A stretch of DNA of 64,000 nt from Streptomyces lavendulae subsp. lavendulae. GTDB taxonomy: Bacteria > Actinomycetota > Actinomycetes > Streptomycetales > Streptomycetaceae. Position numbers and translations under genes: made by a program. Positions 25,170 through 34,482 of the stretch are shown piece by piece (the first letter of the stretch is position 1; each line of letters begins with the position of its first letter). The notes under the pieces are model-generated. The model was not told the origin of the DNA. It searched no databases and saw only the letters and a list, made by a program, of their open reading frames with translations. The DNA is taken from positions 2,294,001 to 2,358,000 of the forward strand of contig NZ_CP024985.1 of assembly GCF_002803845.1 (NCBI RefSeq), in the 5' to 3' direction.

Positions 25170-25883
25170 CTAGGCGAGTCCGGCCACCAGATCGGCGACG
25201 GACTTGCGGCGCCCGGTGTAGAAGGGCACCTCTTCGCGGACGTGCATCCGGGCCTCGGAGGCACGCAGGTGACGCATGAGGTCGACGATGCGGTAGAGCT
25301 CGTCGGCCTCGAAGGCCAGCAGCCACTCGTAGTCGCCCAGCGAGAACGAGGCGACGGTGTTGGCGCGCACGTCCGGGTAACCGCGGGCCATCTTGCCGTG
25401 GTCGGCGAGCATGCGGCGGCGGTCCTCGTCCGGCAGCAGGTACCAGTCGTACGAGCGCACGAAGGGGTAGACGCTGACGTAGTCGCGGGCGACCTCGTCG
25501 GCCAGGAAGGCCGGGATGTGGGACTTGTTGAACTCGGCCGGGCGGTGCAGGGCCATGTTCGACCACACCGGCTCCAGGGCGCGGCCCAGCTTGGTGCGGC
25601 GGAACAGGTTGTACGCGGTCTGCAACTCGTCGGCGGTCTCCGCGTGCCACCAGACCATGATGTCGGCGTCGGCGCGCAGGCCGGAGACGTCGTAGGTGCC
25701 GCGGACGGTGATGTCCTTGGCGGCCAGCTGGTCGAAGAGCTCCTGGACCTCGTCGGCGAAGCCGGTGCGGTCCTCCGGGAGGACGTCCTTCAGCTTGAAG
25801 ACGGACCACAGGGTGTAACGGATGACCTCGTTGAGGTCCTTCGCCTTCTTCCCCGCATTGGGGATCTTCTCTGGTGCAGTCAT
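25170..25883 (-). CDS. hemQ: Coproheme decarboxylase (HemQ/ChdC, chlorite dismutase-like)
   Basis: A 237-residue heme-pathway enzyme that oxidatively decarboxylates coproheme III to protoheme, the last step of the coproporphyrin-dependent pathway of Gram-positive bacteria. Family hallmarks are [12 protein letters not shown] at ~22, [10 protein letters not shown] at ~73, and [17 protein letters not shown] around residue 135, containing the Tyr used in radical decarboxylation; the proximal heme His region lies further on. Length is normal. It lies 23 bp after the hemG stop on the same strand, forming a hemG-hemQ operon. Confidence 0.94.
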   Translation of the reverse strand: MTAPEKIPNAGKKAKDLNEVIRYTLWSVFKLKDVLPEDRTGFADEVQELFDQLAAKDITVRGTYDVSGLRADADIMVWWHAETADELQTAYNLFRRTKLGRALEPVWSNMALHRPAEFNKSHIPAFLADEVARDYVSVYPFVRSYDWYLLPDEDRRRMLADHGKMARGYPDVRANTVASFSLGDYEWLLAFEADELYRIVDLMRHLRASEARMHVREEVPFYTGRRKSVADLVAGLA

Positions 25884-25906
25884 GTGTCCATTGTCCCGTG
25901 TGCTGA

Positions 25907-27379
25907 TCAGTGGTCCGTGCCAGGGGTGGCCATCGCGGCCGTCCCGGCCGTCACCGCGTCGGCGGCCTTGCCGGCGCTCGCGACGCAGGCGGGGATCCCG
26001 ACCCCGTCGTAGACGGCTCCGCAGACGGCGAGACCCGGCAGCTGCGCCACGGCGGCCCGGATCCGGGCGACCCGGGCGAGGTGGCCGACGGGGTACTGCG
26101 GCAGTCCGCCGTCCCAGCGGGTGACGGTGGAGGCCACCGGCCGGGCCGTGAGGCCGACGGCCTCGCCGAGGTCTCCGAGGGAGGCCTCGACCAGCTCGGC
26201 GTCCTCCCGCTTCAGGTCCCCCTCGTCGCCGTGCCGGCCGACGGAGGTCCGCAGGAGGAACAGGTCCGGATCGGCTCCGGCCCAGGCCCACTTGTTGCTG
26301 GAGAAGGTGGAGGCCTTGATCGTCCGGCCGTCGACGGGCGGTACGAGGAAGCCGCTGGCGTCGCCGCCGGTGATCGCGGCGGGCAGCTCGGAGCGCCGGA
26401 AGGCCATCGTGACCAGGGCCATGGAGGCGTACTCGACCTCGCGCAGCGCGGCGGCCGCGGCCGGGGCGAGCGCGCCGAGCAGGGCGGCGGCGGGCCCGGC
26501 CGGGACGGCGAGGACCACGCCGTCGGCGTCGAGGACCTCGTCGGCGGTCGTGATCCGCCAGCCCACGGGCGTCCGGGCGATCCCGCTCACCTCGGCGCCG
26601 GTCAGGATCCGCGCCCCGGCGGCCCGGCAGGCGTCGGCGACGGCGAGCGGCAGCCGGCCGATGCCGCCGGAGATCCCGGCGAAGAAGGCTCCGGTGGCCG
26701 CCGCGCCGGTGACGGTGGTCCGCTCCGCGGCCGCCGTCTGCACCGCGCGGACGCTCCCGGTCAGGGTGGGGTGGGTGCGCACGGCCTCGAAGAGGGCGGG
26801 GACGGCGGCGCGCATCGAGATGCGGTAGGCGTCGCCCGCGTAGACCCCGCCGAGCAGCGGTTCGACCAGCCGGTCCACGACCTCGCGGCCCATCCGGGCG
26901 GCGACGTACGCGCCGACGGCGACGTCGTCGCCGACCTCCGTGGGCGGCAGGCCGGTGTCGGCGGCAACGCGGGCGAGGCCCTCGGCGGACAGGACGCCGG
27001 AGGCGGCGAGCGGGGCCGTGTCGCCGGGCACGCCCATGACGTGGCCGCGCGGCATCGGGCGCAGCGCGCCCCGGGTCCACAGGTGGGCGGTGGCGGTGGC
27101 GGGCGGCTGGAGCGCGTCGCCGAGCCCGACGGACCGGGCGAGGTCCACGGCTTCGGGGCGGCGGGCGAGGACGGACTCGGCGCCCAGGTCGACGGGGAGC
27201 CCGGCGAGCTCGCCCGCGTACAGCTTGCCGCCGAGGCGCCGGCCGGCCTCCAGGAGGGTGACGCGGGCGCCGTCGGCGAGCAGCCGGTGGGCGGCCGCGA
27301 GACCCGAGATGCCGCCGCCGATGACGACGACGTGGCGGGTGGGGGCCTGCCGGTCCGTACGCATGTCCGCTTCGTGCAT
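25907..27379 (-). CDS. hemG: Coproporphyrinogen III oxidase / protoporphyrinogen oxidase (HemG/HemY, CgoX)
   Basis: A ~490-residue FAD-dependent oxidase that aromatises coproporphyrinogen III to coproporphyrin III with oxygen. It has the dinucleotide-binding motif [18 protein letters not shown] at ~12, the [17 protein letters not shown] segment and a C-terminal FAD motif [18 protein letters not shown]. Start choice is uncertain: ATG 27379 is used, with GTG 27385 and ATG 27364 possible; none has a strong Shine-Dalgarno. It is followed closely by hemQ; hemE lies ~3 kb away on the same strand, separated by two rightward genes. Confidence 0.92.
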   Translation of the reverse strand: MHEADMRTDRQAPTRHVVVIGGGISGLAAAHRLLADGARVTLLEAGRRLGGKLYAGELAGLPVDLGAESVLARRPEAVDLARSVGLGDALQPPATATAHLWTRGALRPMPRGHVMGVPGDTAPLAASGVLSAEGLARVAADTGLPPTEVGDDVAVGAYVAARMGREVVDRLVEPLLGGVYAGDAYRISMRAAVPALFEAVRTHPTLTGSVRAVQTAAAERTTVTGAAATGAFFAGISGGIGRLPLAVADACRAAGARILTGAEVSGIARTPVGWRITTADEVLDADGVVLAVPAGPAAALLGALAPAAAAALREVEYASMALVTMAFRRSELPAAITGGDASGFLVPPVDGRTIKASTFSSNKWAWAGADPDLFLLRTSVGRHGDEGDLKREDAELVEASLGDLGEAVGLTARPVASTVTRWDGGLPQYPVGHLARVARIRAAVAQLPGLAVCGAVYDGVGIPACVASAGKAADAVTAGTAAMATPGTDH

Positions 27380-27518
27380 GGACACATGCTCTCAGACCCC
27401 CCGGCGAGGCCGGAACGTGACCGCATCGGGACCGCTCCGAAGCCGTGCGCACGGAACCCGCGGCGGCGGGTTCGACGTCGAAGCGGCGACATCAGCCGAT
27501 CCCCGGGGGGTACTGACG

Positions 27519-28538
27519 ATGCGCTCGACCCAAACGCCCGACACCGGACGCCGTACGGCGGCGGCGCTGGCCGCGCTGTCACTGGCCGGGGTCCTCACGC
27601 TCACCGGCTGCGGGGCCGCCGGCTCCGGCGGGTCCGCGGACAAGGCGGCCGTGGCCCCGGCGGCCCGGAACGAGGGCGCGCCGGGCGCCGGCGCGGCGGC
27701 CGGACAGGCCCCGGCGGCGGGTCCGGCGGGGACGGACGCCAAGGGCGCCGCGCAGCCGCCGGCGGCGGTCCGTCCGAACGTGATCCGTACGGGGACCCTC
27801 TCGATCGAGACGGCCGAACCGCAGAAGGTCCTCACCGCGGCCCGTACGGCGGCCGACGGCGCGGGCGGGTACGTGGGCAACGAGTCCACCCAGCGCGCCG
27901 CGGACGGCCGGCTCACCTCCACGCTGACCCTGAGGGTGCCGGGCGAACGCTTCGACGCGGTGATCGGCGCCCTGGAGGGCAGCGGAAAGCTGCTGGGCCG
28001 GAAGGTCGAGGCGCAGGACGTGACCCAGAAGGTCGCCGACGTCGACAGCCGGGTGGCGTCGCAGCGGGCCAGCGTCGCCCGGGTGCGGGAGATGATGGAC
28101 AAGGCCTCGGCGCTCAGTGACGTGGTCATGCTGGAGAGCGAGCTGAGCCGGCGCCAGTCGGACCTGGAGTCGCTGATCGCGCAGCAGACCGCCCTGAAGG
28201 ACCAGACCTCCCTGGGGACGATCACGGTGTCGGTCTCGGAGCCGGCCGAGGTGGAGCCGAAGGCGCGGGAGAAGGAGGCCCCCTCGTTCGGAGACGCCCT
28301 GAGCGGCGGCTGGTCGGTGTTCGTCACGGTGGTGCGGTACCTGGCGCTGGCCGTCGCCGTGGTCCTGCCGTTCGCGGTGACGGCCGCCTTGGCCCTGTTC
28401 GGGTTCCGCCTGTACCGCCGGCTGCGCCCCGCCGCGACGAAGCCGGGCCGCGTCCCGGCTCAGGTGCCCCGCCGGCCGGTGTCCGCGGGGGCCGACGCAC
28501 CCGCCTCCGACGCGGCCCCGGCCGATCCCGAGGGCTGA
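27519..28538 (+). CDS. DUF4349 lipoprotein
   Basis: A 339-residue membrane-anchored protein. The lipoprotein signal ends in VLTLTGC (~31), followed by an Ala/Gly/Pro-rich spacer to ~80. The DUF4349 domain (~85-250) begins VIRTGTLSIETAEPQKVL and includes the coiled-coil-prone segment VARVREMMDKASALSDVVML and ESELSRRQSDLESLIAQQ. One membrane helix (~268-295) precedes a basic cytosolic tail. The function is unknown; an envelope role is likely. ATG 27519 matches the signal peptide. It is divergent from hemG with ~140 bp between. Confidence 0.88.
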   Translation: MRSTQTPDTGRRTAAALAALSLAGVLTLTGCGAAGSGGSADKAAVAPAARNEGAPGAGAAAGQAPAAGPAGTDAKGAAQPPAAVRPNVIRTGTLSIETAEPQKVLTAARTAADGAGGYVGNESTQRAADGRLTSTLTLRVPGERFDAVIGALEGSGKLLGRKVEAQDVTQKVADVDSRVASQRASVARVREMMDKASALSDVVMLESELSRRQSDLESLIAQQTALKDQTSLGTITVSVSEPAEVEPKAREKEAPSFGDALSGGWSVFVTVVRYLALAVAVVLPFAVTAALALFGFRLYRRLRPAATKPGRVPAQVPRRPVSAGADAPASDAAPADPEG

Positions 28539-28590
28539 GCGCGCCCGCGCCCGTAGCGTGGACCCCGGGCCGACGACGGCCGCGGGACGA

Positions 28591-28610
28591 GACGGGACGG
28601 GACGGGACGG
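28591..28610 (+). repeat. Four tandem GACGG units just before a start codon
   Basis: Four perfect head-to-tail copies of GACGG occupy 28591-28610 and end 3 bp before the ATG at 28614, in the ribosome-binding region. A change in copy number would alter the leader. Confidence 0.8.
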
Positions 28611-28613
28611 ACG

Positions 28614-29996
28614 ATGGCGAAGGAACGACTGGTGGTGGTCGGCGGTGACGCGGCGGGGATGTCCGCCGCGTCACAGGCCCGGCGGCTGAAGGGCCCGGCG
28701 GAGCTGGAGATCACCGCCTTCGAGCGGGGGCACTTCACCTCGTACTCGGCGTGCGGGATCCCGTACTGGATCGGCGGGCAGGTGGCCGGACGGGACGAGC
28801 TGATCGCCCGTACGCCCGAGGAGCACCGGGCCCGGGACATCGACCTGCGCACCCGGACGGAGGTCGTGGAGCTGGACCTGCCCGGCCGGCGGGTGCGTGC
28901 CCGGGACCTGGAGAGCGGCGCGGAGTCCTGGACGGCCTACGACAAGCTGGTCCTGGCGACCGGTGCCCGCCCGGTGCGCCCCCGCCTGCCGGGGATCGGC
29001 GCGCACGGGGTGCACGGGGTGCAGACCCTGGACGACGGCCGGCGCCTGATGGACGACCTGGAGCGCTCCCCGGGCCGCCGGGCGGTGGTGGTCGGCGCGG
29101 GGTACATCGGCGTGGAGATGGCGGAGGCCCTGGTACGCCGGGGCTACGCGGTCACCGTGCTGCACCGGGGCGAGCAGCCGATGGCCACCCTGGACCCGGA
29201 CATGGGCGGGCTCGTGCACGGTGCGATGAACCGGATGGGGATCGTCACGGTCTCCCGCGCCGAGGTGACGAAGATCCTCACCGACGAGGAGGGCCGGGCC
29301 GTCGCGGTGGCCACGGCGGCCGGCGACGAGTACCCCGCGGACGTGGTGGTCCTCGGCATCGGCGTGGAGCCCCGCACCGCCCTCGCCCGCGCGGCGGGCC
29401 TCCCCGTGGGCACCTCGGGCGGTCTGCTGACCGACCTGTCGATGCGGGTGCGCGGCCACGAGGAGGTCTGGGCGGGCGGGGACTGCGTGGAGGTGCTGGA
29501 CCTGGTCGCGGGCCGTACCCGGCACATCCCGCTGGGCACGCACGCCAACAAGCACGGCCAGGTGATCGGCTCGAACGTGGGCGGCGGCTACGCGACCTTC
29601 CCCGGGGTGGTCGGCACGGCCGTCAGCAAGGTCTGCGACCTGGAGATCGCCCGTACGGGGCTGCGCGAGCGCGACGCCCTGGAGGCGGGCCTGCGCTTCG
29701 TGACGGTCACCATCGCCTCCACGAACACGGCCGGCTACTACCCGGGGGCGGAGCCGATGACGGTCAAGATGCTCGCGGAGCGCCGCACGGGCCGGCTCCT
29801 CGGCGTCCAGATCGTCGGCGGTGCGGGCGCCGCGAAGCGCGTGGACGTGGCGGCGGTCGCCCTCACGGCGGGGATGACGGTGGACCAGGTCGTCTCCCTG
29901 GACCTGGGCTACGCCCCGCCGTTCTCCCCGGTCTGGGACCCGGTGCTGGTGGCCGCCCGCAAGGCGGTCTCGGCGGTCCGGGCGGCGGGGGTCTGA
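28614..29996 (+). CDS. FAD-dependent CoA-disulfide reductase/NADH oxidase family protein
   Basis: A 460-residue flavoprotein. N-terminal FAD motif is VVVGGDAAGMSAASQARRL (~7-25), the redox Cys lies in FTSYSACGIPYWIGG (~44), the NAD(P) motif is AVVVGAGYIGVEMAEALVRR (~160), the second FAD motif is VWAGGDCVEV (~285), and the C-terminal dimerisation domain begins near residue 330. A single active-site Cys in SxxxCG is typical of coenzyme A-disulfide reductases and related persulfide or NADH oxidases rather than of two-Cys disulfide reductases. It likely maintains low-molecular-weight thiol redox. There is little Shine-Dalgarno sequence other than the GACGG repeat. Confidence 0.87.
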   Translation: MAKERLVVVGGDAAGMSAASQARRLKGPAELEITAFERGHFTSYSACGIPYWIGGQVAGRDELIARTPEEHRARDIDLRTRTEVVELDLPGRRVRARDLESGAESWTAYDKLVLATGARPVRPRLPGIGAHGVHGVQTLDDGRRLMDDLERSPGRRAVVVGAGYIGVEMAEALVRRGYAVTVLHRGEQPMATLDPDMGGLVHGAMNRMGIVTVSRAEVTKILTDEEGRAVAVATAAGDEYPADVVVLGIGVEPRTALARAAGLPVGTSGGLLTDLSMRVRGHEEVWAGGDCVEVLDLVAGRTRHIPLGTHANKHGQVIGSNVGGGYATFPGVVGTAVSKVCDLEIARTGLRERDALEAGLRFVTVTIASTNTAGYYPGAEPMTVKMLAERRTGRLLGVQIVGGAGAAKRVDVAAVALTAGMTVDQVVSLDLGYAPPFSPVWDPVLVAARKAVSAVRAAGV

Positions 29997-30216
29997 GGCG
30001 GGGCGGCGGCGCGACCTTCCCGGCGGCCAGCCGCTCACGCAGTCCGGCGAGGTCGGTGGCCTCGTACGGGCCGACGGTGATCCGGCCGTCCGCGCAGACG
30101 AAGACGTGATCCGGGTAGTGCTCGCCGTCGAACTCGTGGCGGCGCCAGACGAGGCGCCAGACCCCGTTGACGGTTTCCCCGTCGGACATGCGAAACGTCG
30201 GCCCGTGCCATGTCAT
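29863..30216 (-). CDS. Small hypothetical protein, C-terminus running into the opposite gene
   Basis: ATG 30216 opens a frame whose first ~68 residues look like a real protein (MTWHGPTFRMSDGETVNG, then VWRLVWRRHEFDGEHYPDHV, then FVCADGRITVGPYEATDL). After LAAGKVAPPP the translation becomes proline/arginine repeats and reads 134 bp into the 3' end of the convergent flavoprotein gene before a stop at 29863. The conserved part would suit a ~70-80 aa protein, so a frameshift or lost stop near 30000-30020 is likely. No function is recognised. Confidence 0.5.
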   Translation of the reverse strand: MTWHGPTFRMSDGETVNGVWRLVWRRHEFDGEHYPDHVFVCADGRITVGPYEATDLAGLRERLAAGKVAPPPRLRPPPPGPPRPPCGRPPAPGPRPGRTAGRSPGPGRRPGPPSSPP

Positions 30217-30256
30217 GCCCCGGCACAGTACCGACGTCTCGGTGTACGGAAGCGGG

Positions 30257-31321
30257 TCAGCGCCGGGTCTTGGTGTGGACGTACTCCACCAGGCGGGTCA
30301 GCGCGTCGGGGTCCGTCGTCGGCAGGACGCCGTGGCCCAGGTTGAAGACGTGGCCCTCCAGGCCCGCCGCGGCGGCCAGGACCTCGTCGGTCTTGGCCTC
30401 GACGGCCTCGGTGGTGGAGAAGAGGACGGCGGGGTCCAGGTTGCCCTGGAGCGCCTTGCCGGGGCCGACGCGGCGGACGGCCTCGTCCAGCGAGACCCGG
30501 TAGTCGACGCCCATGACGTCCGCGCCGGCCTCGCCCATGAGGCCGAGGAGCTCGCCCGTGCCCACGCCGAAGTGGATGCGCGGGACCCCGTAGGAGGCGA
30601 CGGACGCGAGGACCTTCGCCGAGGCCGGCATCACCGAGCGGCGGTAGTCCGCCGGGGCGAGGGCGCCGACCCAGGAGTCGAAGAGCTGGACCGCGGAGGC
30701 GCCGGCCTCGATCTGGACCTTGAGGAAGGCCGAGGTGATCTCGGCGAGGCGGTCCAGCAGGTCGGCCCACAGCTCCGGGTCCCCGTACATGAGGGCCTTG
30801 GTGTGCTCGTGGTTCTTGGACGGACCGCCCTCGACGAGGTAGCTCGCGAGGGTGAAAGGCGCGCCCGCGAAGCCGATCAACGGCGTGCCGCCGAGTTCAC
30901 CCGTGAGCATGCCGATCGCCTCGGTGACGTACGGGACGTCCTCCGGGGTGAGGTCGCGCAGCTGTGCGAGGTCCTCGCGGCGGCGGATCGGGCGGGCGAC
31001 GACCGGGCCGACGCCCGGCTTGATGTCCAGGTCGACACCGATGGCCTTCAGCGGGACCACGATGTCGGAGAAGAAGATCGCCGCGTCGACGCCGTGCCGG
31101 CGCACGGGCTGCAGGGTGATCTCGGTGACCAGGTCGGGGCGCATGCAGGACTCCAGCATGGCCGTGCCCTCGCGCACCTTGCGGTACTCGGGGAGTGAGC
31201 GGCCCGCCTGCCGCATGAACCACACGGGGGTGTGGGGGACCGGCTCCCGCCGGCACGCCTTCAGGAAGGCGGAATCGTACGTCTGACTCAGCTGGCCCGT
31301 GGGGCGGGTATTGGCGCTCAC
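30257..31321 (-). CDS. hemE: Uroporphyrinogen decarboxylase
   Basis: A 354-residue cytosolic enzyme converting uroporphyrinogen III to coproporphyrinogen III. Both family signatures are present: [16 protein letters not shown] near residue 33 and [17 protein letters not shown] near residue 157; [12 protein letters not shown] lies between them with the catalytic Asp. GTG 31321 ([10 protein letters not shown]) is chosen for the expected family length; the upstream ATG extension is low-complexity. It feeds the hemG-hemQ pair downstream on the same strand, although two rightward genes intervene. Confidence 0.95.
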   Translation of the reverse strand: MSANTRPTGQLSQTYDSAFLKACRREPVPHTPVWFMRQAGRSLPEYRKVREGTAMLESCMRPDLVTEITLQPVRRHGVDAAIFFSDIVVPLKAIGVDLDIKPGVGPVVARPIRRREDLAQLRDLTPEDVPYVTEAIGMLTGELGGTPLIGFAGAPFTLASYLVEGGPSKNHEHTKALMYGDPELWADLLDRLAEITSAFLKVQIEAGASAVQLFDSWVGALAPADYRRSVMPASAKVLASVASYGVPRIHFGVGTGELLGLMGEAGADVMGVDYRVSLDEAVRRVGPGKALQGNLDPAVLFSTTEAVEAKTDEVLAAAAGLEGHVFNLGHGVLPTTDPDALTRLVEYVHTKTRR

Positions 31322-31399
31322 GCGGCAAATCTTCGCACGTATGAAGAAGTGCCCGGCCCGGCACGGGTGTCCCTGCGCCGCCGGGGCTCCCGTTCCGCC

Positions 31400-31405
31400 T
31401 AGTCT
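31400..31405 (+). promoter_or_regulatory. -10 element before the DUF3000 gene
   Basis: TAGTCT fits TAnnnT and ends 7 nt before the ATG at 31413; no Shine-Dalgarno precedes that ATG, so a leaderless mRNA is plausible. Confidence 0.4.
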
Positions 31406-31412
31406 TCCCGGC

Positions 31413-32069
31413 ATGGCTGCGGCTCAGGGACGATTTTCAGATGGCGCTGACGGTACGGACAGCGCGAAGGAGAGCTCGGTCCCGCTCCCTTTCCGCCGGG
31501 CGGTCGACGGCTTGAAGAAGGCACGGCTGCGGTCCGGGATCGAGATCGACCCCACGAAGCCGCCACAGAGACTGGCCCCCTACGCGTACGCGCTGGAGGC
31601 GGCGGTCGTGGAGGGGGAGGACGACCTGGCCGACGGCCGGCTGATCCTGCTCCACGATCCCGCCGGGCACGACGCCTGGCAGGGCACCTTCCGGCTGGTG
31701 ACGCTGGTACGGGCGGAGCTGGAGCCGGAGATGGCCGCGGACCCGCTCCTGCCGGAGGTGTGCTGGTCCTGGCTGACGGGGGCGCTGGAGGCCCGCGGGC
31801 TGGCGTACGGGGAAGCGAGCGGCACCGTGACGATGGCGAGCTCGCACTACTTCGGCGGGCTGCGGGAGCGCCGTCCGGCGACCCAGATCGAGATCCGGGC
31901 CTCGTGGACCCCCCGCGAGGGCGTGGGCGGGGTGCCGGACACCCCCTCGCACCTGGCGGCCTGGTGCGAGCTGCTGTGCCAGATCGCGGGGCTGCCCCCG
32001 GTCGGGCCGACGGACACCGCCACGGGCGTGGTGTCCCTGCCGCAGCGGCGCGGTCCGCACCACCCCTAG
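31413..32069 (+). CDS. DUF3000 protein
   Basis: A 218-residue soluble protein characteristic of actinomycetes: [20 protein letters not shown] (~26-45), [29 protein letters not shown] and the C-terminal [16 protein letters not shown]. It sits between hemE and whiI. The biochemical function is unknown. ATG 31413 is chosen over the upstream in-frame 31342/31299 codons because the intervening sequence is low-complexity and a -10 hexamer lies 7 nt upstream. Confidence 0.86.
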   Translation: MAAAQGRFSDGADGTDSAKESSVPLPFRRAVDGLKKARLRSGIEIDPTKPPQRLAPYAYALEAAVVEGEDDLADGRLILLHDPAGHDAWQGTFRLVTLVRAELEPEMAADPLLPEVCWSWLTGALEARGLAYGEASGTVTMASSHYFGGLRERRPATQIEIRASWTPREGVGGVPDTPSHLAAWCELLCQIAGLPPVGPTDTATGVVSLPQRRGPHHP

Positions 32070-32397
32070 GAAGCGGTCACCCCGCGGTCACCGGGCGCTC
32101 CCCGAGGGGTCGGCCGGGGCCGTCCGGCGGTGTCCGGGGATCCCGTACGGCGCTCCGGCACCCGGGTACGACCGATCGCGTGCGCAACGGGCTGTCGAAA
32201 TGGTGCGCGGATTGCGGCCTTCTGATCATCCCTTGATCGATCGTGCGTCCGAATTGCCCGAATTGTTACTCACCAAATCGTGATCATTCCCTAAAGCCGG
32301 GCGGGTGACGTGCCGAAGGAGTCAGTGACCATCCGCACGGTTCGCACCGGCTTCCTTCCCCCAGCCGGCCGTCCCGCCACTCCCCCAGGAGGCCTAG
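32070..32397 (+). other. whiI upstream regulatory region
   Basis: A 328-bp gap, AT-richer than its surroundings at 32200-32290. It contains TGATCA-type palindromic words at 32221-32286 and the WhiG-type promoter at 32292-32319. No other gene is visible. Confidence 0.6.
32292..32319 (+). promoter_or_regulatory. WhiG-type promoter of whiI
   Basis: TAAAG (32292-32296), a 15-nt spacer and GCCGAAGG (32312-32319) match the sigma-WhiG consensus TAAA-N15/16-GCCGATAA in the -35 and in five of the -10 positions (GCCGA). It lies 78 bp before the whiI start. whiI is known to depend on sigma-WhiG in S. coelicolor. Confidence 0.8.
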
Positions 32398-33060
32398 GTG
32401 TCCGTTCTTCTTGAGCAGCCCGCAAGCCTGGTCGCCTACCGCCCGACCAAGCCGACGGCCATGGTCGTCGTCGCCGACCCGCGCGTCCGTTCCACCGTGA
32501 CCCGCCATCTGTGGGCCCTCGGAGTCCGTGACGTGATCGAGGCGTCGTCCATCGCGGAGGCCCGCCCCCGCGTCGGCAGCCCGCGCGACATCTGCGTGGC
32601 CGACGTCCACCTGCCCGACGGTTCCGGTCTCACCCTGCTCTCCGAGACCCGTGCCGCCGGCTGGCCGAACGGCCTGGCGCTGTCCGCCGCCGACGACATC
32701 GGCGCCGTGCGCAACGCCCTCGCGGGCGGCGTGAAGGGCTACGTCGTCACCGGTACGCGGACCAACATCGGGCTCCCCACCCGGCCCGGCGCCGCCCCCA
32801 TCGGTGCCGCCGCCGCCCGTATGCACCGCCGCCCCCCGGGTGCCCCGAGCCACCCGGGCGGCTACCGAGAGCTCTCCGGCCGTGAGGTCGAGGTCCTGCG
32901 CCTCGTCGCGGAGGGCCAGTCCAACAAGGCCATCGGCGTCTCGATGGGCCTGTCCGCCCTGACCGTCAAGTCCCACCTCGCCCGGATCGCCCGCAAGCTG
33001 GGCACCGGCGACCGGGCCGGCATGGTCGCCGTCGCACTGCGGACCGGGATCATCCACTGA
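32398..33060 (+). CDS. whiI: Atypical response regulator WhiI, sporulation
   Basis: A 220-residue orphan NarL/FixJ-type regulator required for late sporulation septation and spore maturation in S. coelicolor, where it acts as a heterodimer with BldM. The receiver domain (~20-120) has D69 in CVADVHLPDGSG, but the acidic pair is reduced to one residue, D27 in VVVADPRVR, which fits a phosphorylation-independent role. A LuxR-type HTH follows (ELSGREVEVLRLVAEGQSNK, then LTVKSHLARIARKLG). GTG 32398 has AGGAGG 7-8 nt upstream. It is transcribed from the WhiG-type promoter and ends before a long palindrome. Confidence 0.93.
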   Translation: MSVLLEQPASLVAYRPTKPTAMVVVADPRVRSTVTRHLWALGVRDVIEASSIAEARPRVGSPRDICVADVHLPDGSGLTLLSETRAAGWPNGLALSAADDIGAVRNALAGGVKGYVVTGTRTNIGLPTRPGAAPIGAAAARMHRRPPGAPSHPGGYRELSGREVEVLRLVAEGQSNKAIGVSMGLSALTVKSHLARIARKLGTGDRAGMVAVALRTGIIH

Positions 33061-33124
33061 TCCTCCCCCGAGGCCCCCGGAGACCACTCCGGGAACCCCG
33101 GGAGCCGCCCGCCCGCTCCTCCTC

Positions 33125-33158
33125 GCGCCCGTCGACGGAACGTTCCGGCGACGGGCGC
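33125..33158. terminator. Long near-perfect palindrome after whiI
   Basis: GCGCCCGTCG (33125-33134) pairs with 33149-33158, and the interior contains the perfect 12-mer CGGAACGTTCCG (33136-33147). Only the 33135/33148 pair mismatches, giving a 34-bp dyad. It most simply ends the whiI transcript, but the central palindrome could also be a protein site. Confidence 0.65.
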
Positions 33159-33184
33159 GTCACATCCACGGATACCCTTGACCG

Positions 33185-34465
33185 GTGACCGACGCCCAAG
33201 AGACCGCAGCAGGCCTGCGCACCACCACCGGGGGCGGCCCCCCGGACGAAGAGGTTTCGTCCGATGGGCTGCCTGTTCCGTTGCTAGAACCCCGCGAGGG
33301 GATCCCCCCGGTCGTGGCCGACGCGGACGGGCTGGCCCGGGTCGTCGCGGCCTTCGCCGCAGGCACCGGACCCGTGGCCGTCGACGCCGAACGCGCCTCC
33401 GGATACCGCTACGGGCAGCGCGCCTACCTGGTGCAGCTGCGCCGCGAAGGGGCCGGCTCCGCGCTGATCGACCCCGTCGGCTGCCCGGACCTCTCCTCCC
33501 TGGGAGAGGCGCTGTCCGGCACCGAGTGGATCCTGCACGCCGCCACCCAGGACCTGCCCTGCCTGCGCGAAATAGGCATGGCCCCCACCTCCCTCTTCGA
33601 CACCGAGCTGGCCGGCCGGCTGGCCGGGTTCCCCCGGGTCGGCCTCGGGGCGATGGTCGAGAGCGTGCTGGGCTACGTACTGGAGAAGGGCCACTCGGCC
33701 GTCGACTGGTCCACCCGCCCCCTGCCCGAGCCGTGGCTGCGCTACGCCGCGCTCGACGTGGAACTGCTGGTGGACCTGCGGGACGCGCTGGAGAAGGAAC
33801 TCGACCGGCAGGGCAAGCTGGAGTGGGCCCGCCAGGAGTTCGACGCGATCGCCTCCGCGCCGCCCGCCCCGCCGCGCAAGGACCCCTGGCGCCGCACCTC
33901 CGGCATGCACAAGGTGCGCCGGCGCCGGCAGATGGCCGTCGTCCGCGAGCTGTGGGAGTCCCGCGACCGGATCGCCCAGCGCCGGGACGTCTCCCCCGGC
34001 AAGGTGCTCGGCGACGCGGCGATCGTGGAGGCGGCCCTGGCCCTCCCCGCGAACGTCCACGCCCTGTCGGCGCTGCCCGGGTACGGACAGCGCATGGGCC
34101 GGCGCCAGCTGGACCAGTGGATGGCCGCCGTGGACCGGGCCAAGGCCCTGCCCGAGAACGAGCTGCCGCAGCCGGGGGCGACCCCGTCGGGCCCGCCGCC
34201 GCCGCGCTCCTGGGCGGACAAGGACCCGGCCGCCGCCGCGCGCCTGTCCGCCGCCCGCAGCGCCGTCTCTGCGCTGGCGGAGGGGCTGAACCTGCCCCAG
34301 GAGAACCTGATCACTCCGGACACCGTGCGCCGGCTGTGCTGGGAGCCCCCGCAGCGGCTGGAGCCCGGCACGGTCGCCGAGGCCCTCGCCGGCTACGGCG
34401 CCCGTCCCTGGCAGATCGAACAGGTGACGCCCGTGCTGGTCACGGCCCTCGCGGCAACGGCCTGA
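33185..34465 (+). CDS. rnd: Ribonuclease D-type 3'-5' exonuclease with HRDC domain
   Basis: A 426-residue nuclease for 3' trimming of structured RNAs. The DEDDy active site is visible: VAVDAERASGYRYGQRAYL (Exo I, Asp-x-Glu at ~66), ATQDLPCLRE (Exo II, ~119) and YAALDVELLVDL (Exo III with Tyr and Asp, ~187). An HRDC domain follows (~237-310, VRELWESRDRIAQRRDVSPG) and a second helical region lies at the C-terminus. GTG 33185 is the first start; no clear Shine-Dalgarno precedes it. It ends in a 19-bp terminator shared with the convergent hydrolase gene. Confidence 0.9.
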   Translation: MTDAQETAAGLRTTTGGGPPDEEVSSDGLPVPLLEPREGIPPVVADADGLARVVAAFAAGTGPVAVDAERASGYRYGQRAYLVQLRREGAGSALIDPVGCPDLSSLGEALSGTEWILHAATQDLPCLREIGMAPTSLFDTELAGRLAGFPRVGLGAMVESVLGYVLEKGHSAVDWSTRPLPEPWLRYAALDVELLVDLRDALEKELDRQGKLEWARQEFDAIASAPPAPPRKDPWRRTSGMHKVRRRRQMAVVRELWESRDRIAQRRDVSPGKVLGDAAIVEAALALPANVHALSALPGYGQRMGRRQLDQWMAAVDRAKALPENELPQPGATPSGPPPPRSWADKDPAAAARLSAARSAVSALAEGLNLPQENLITPDTVRRLCWEPPQRLEPGTVAEALAGYGARPWQIEQVTPVLVTALAATA

Positions 34466-34482
34466 CCCGGCCGACCGCCGGG

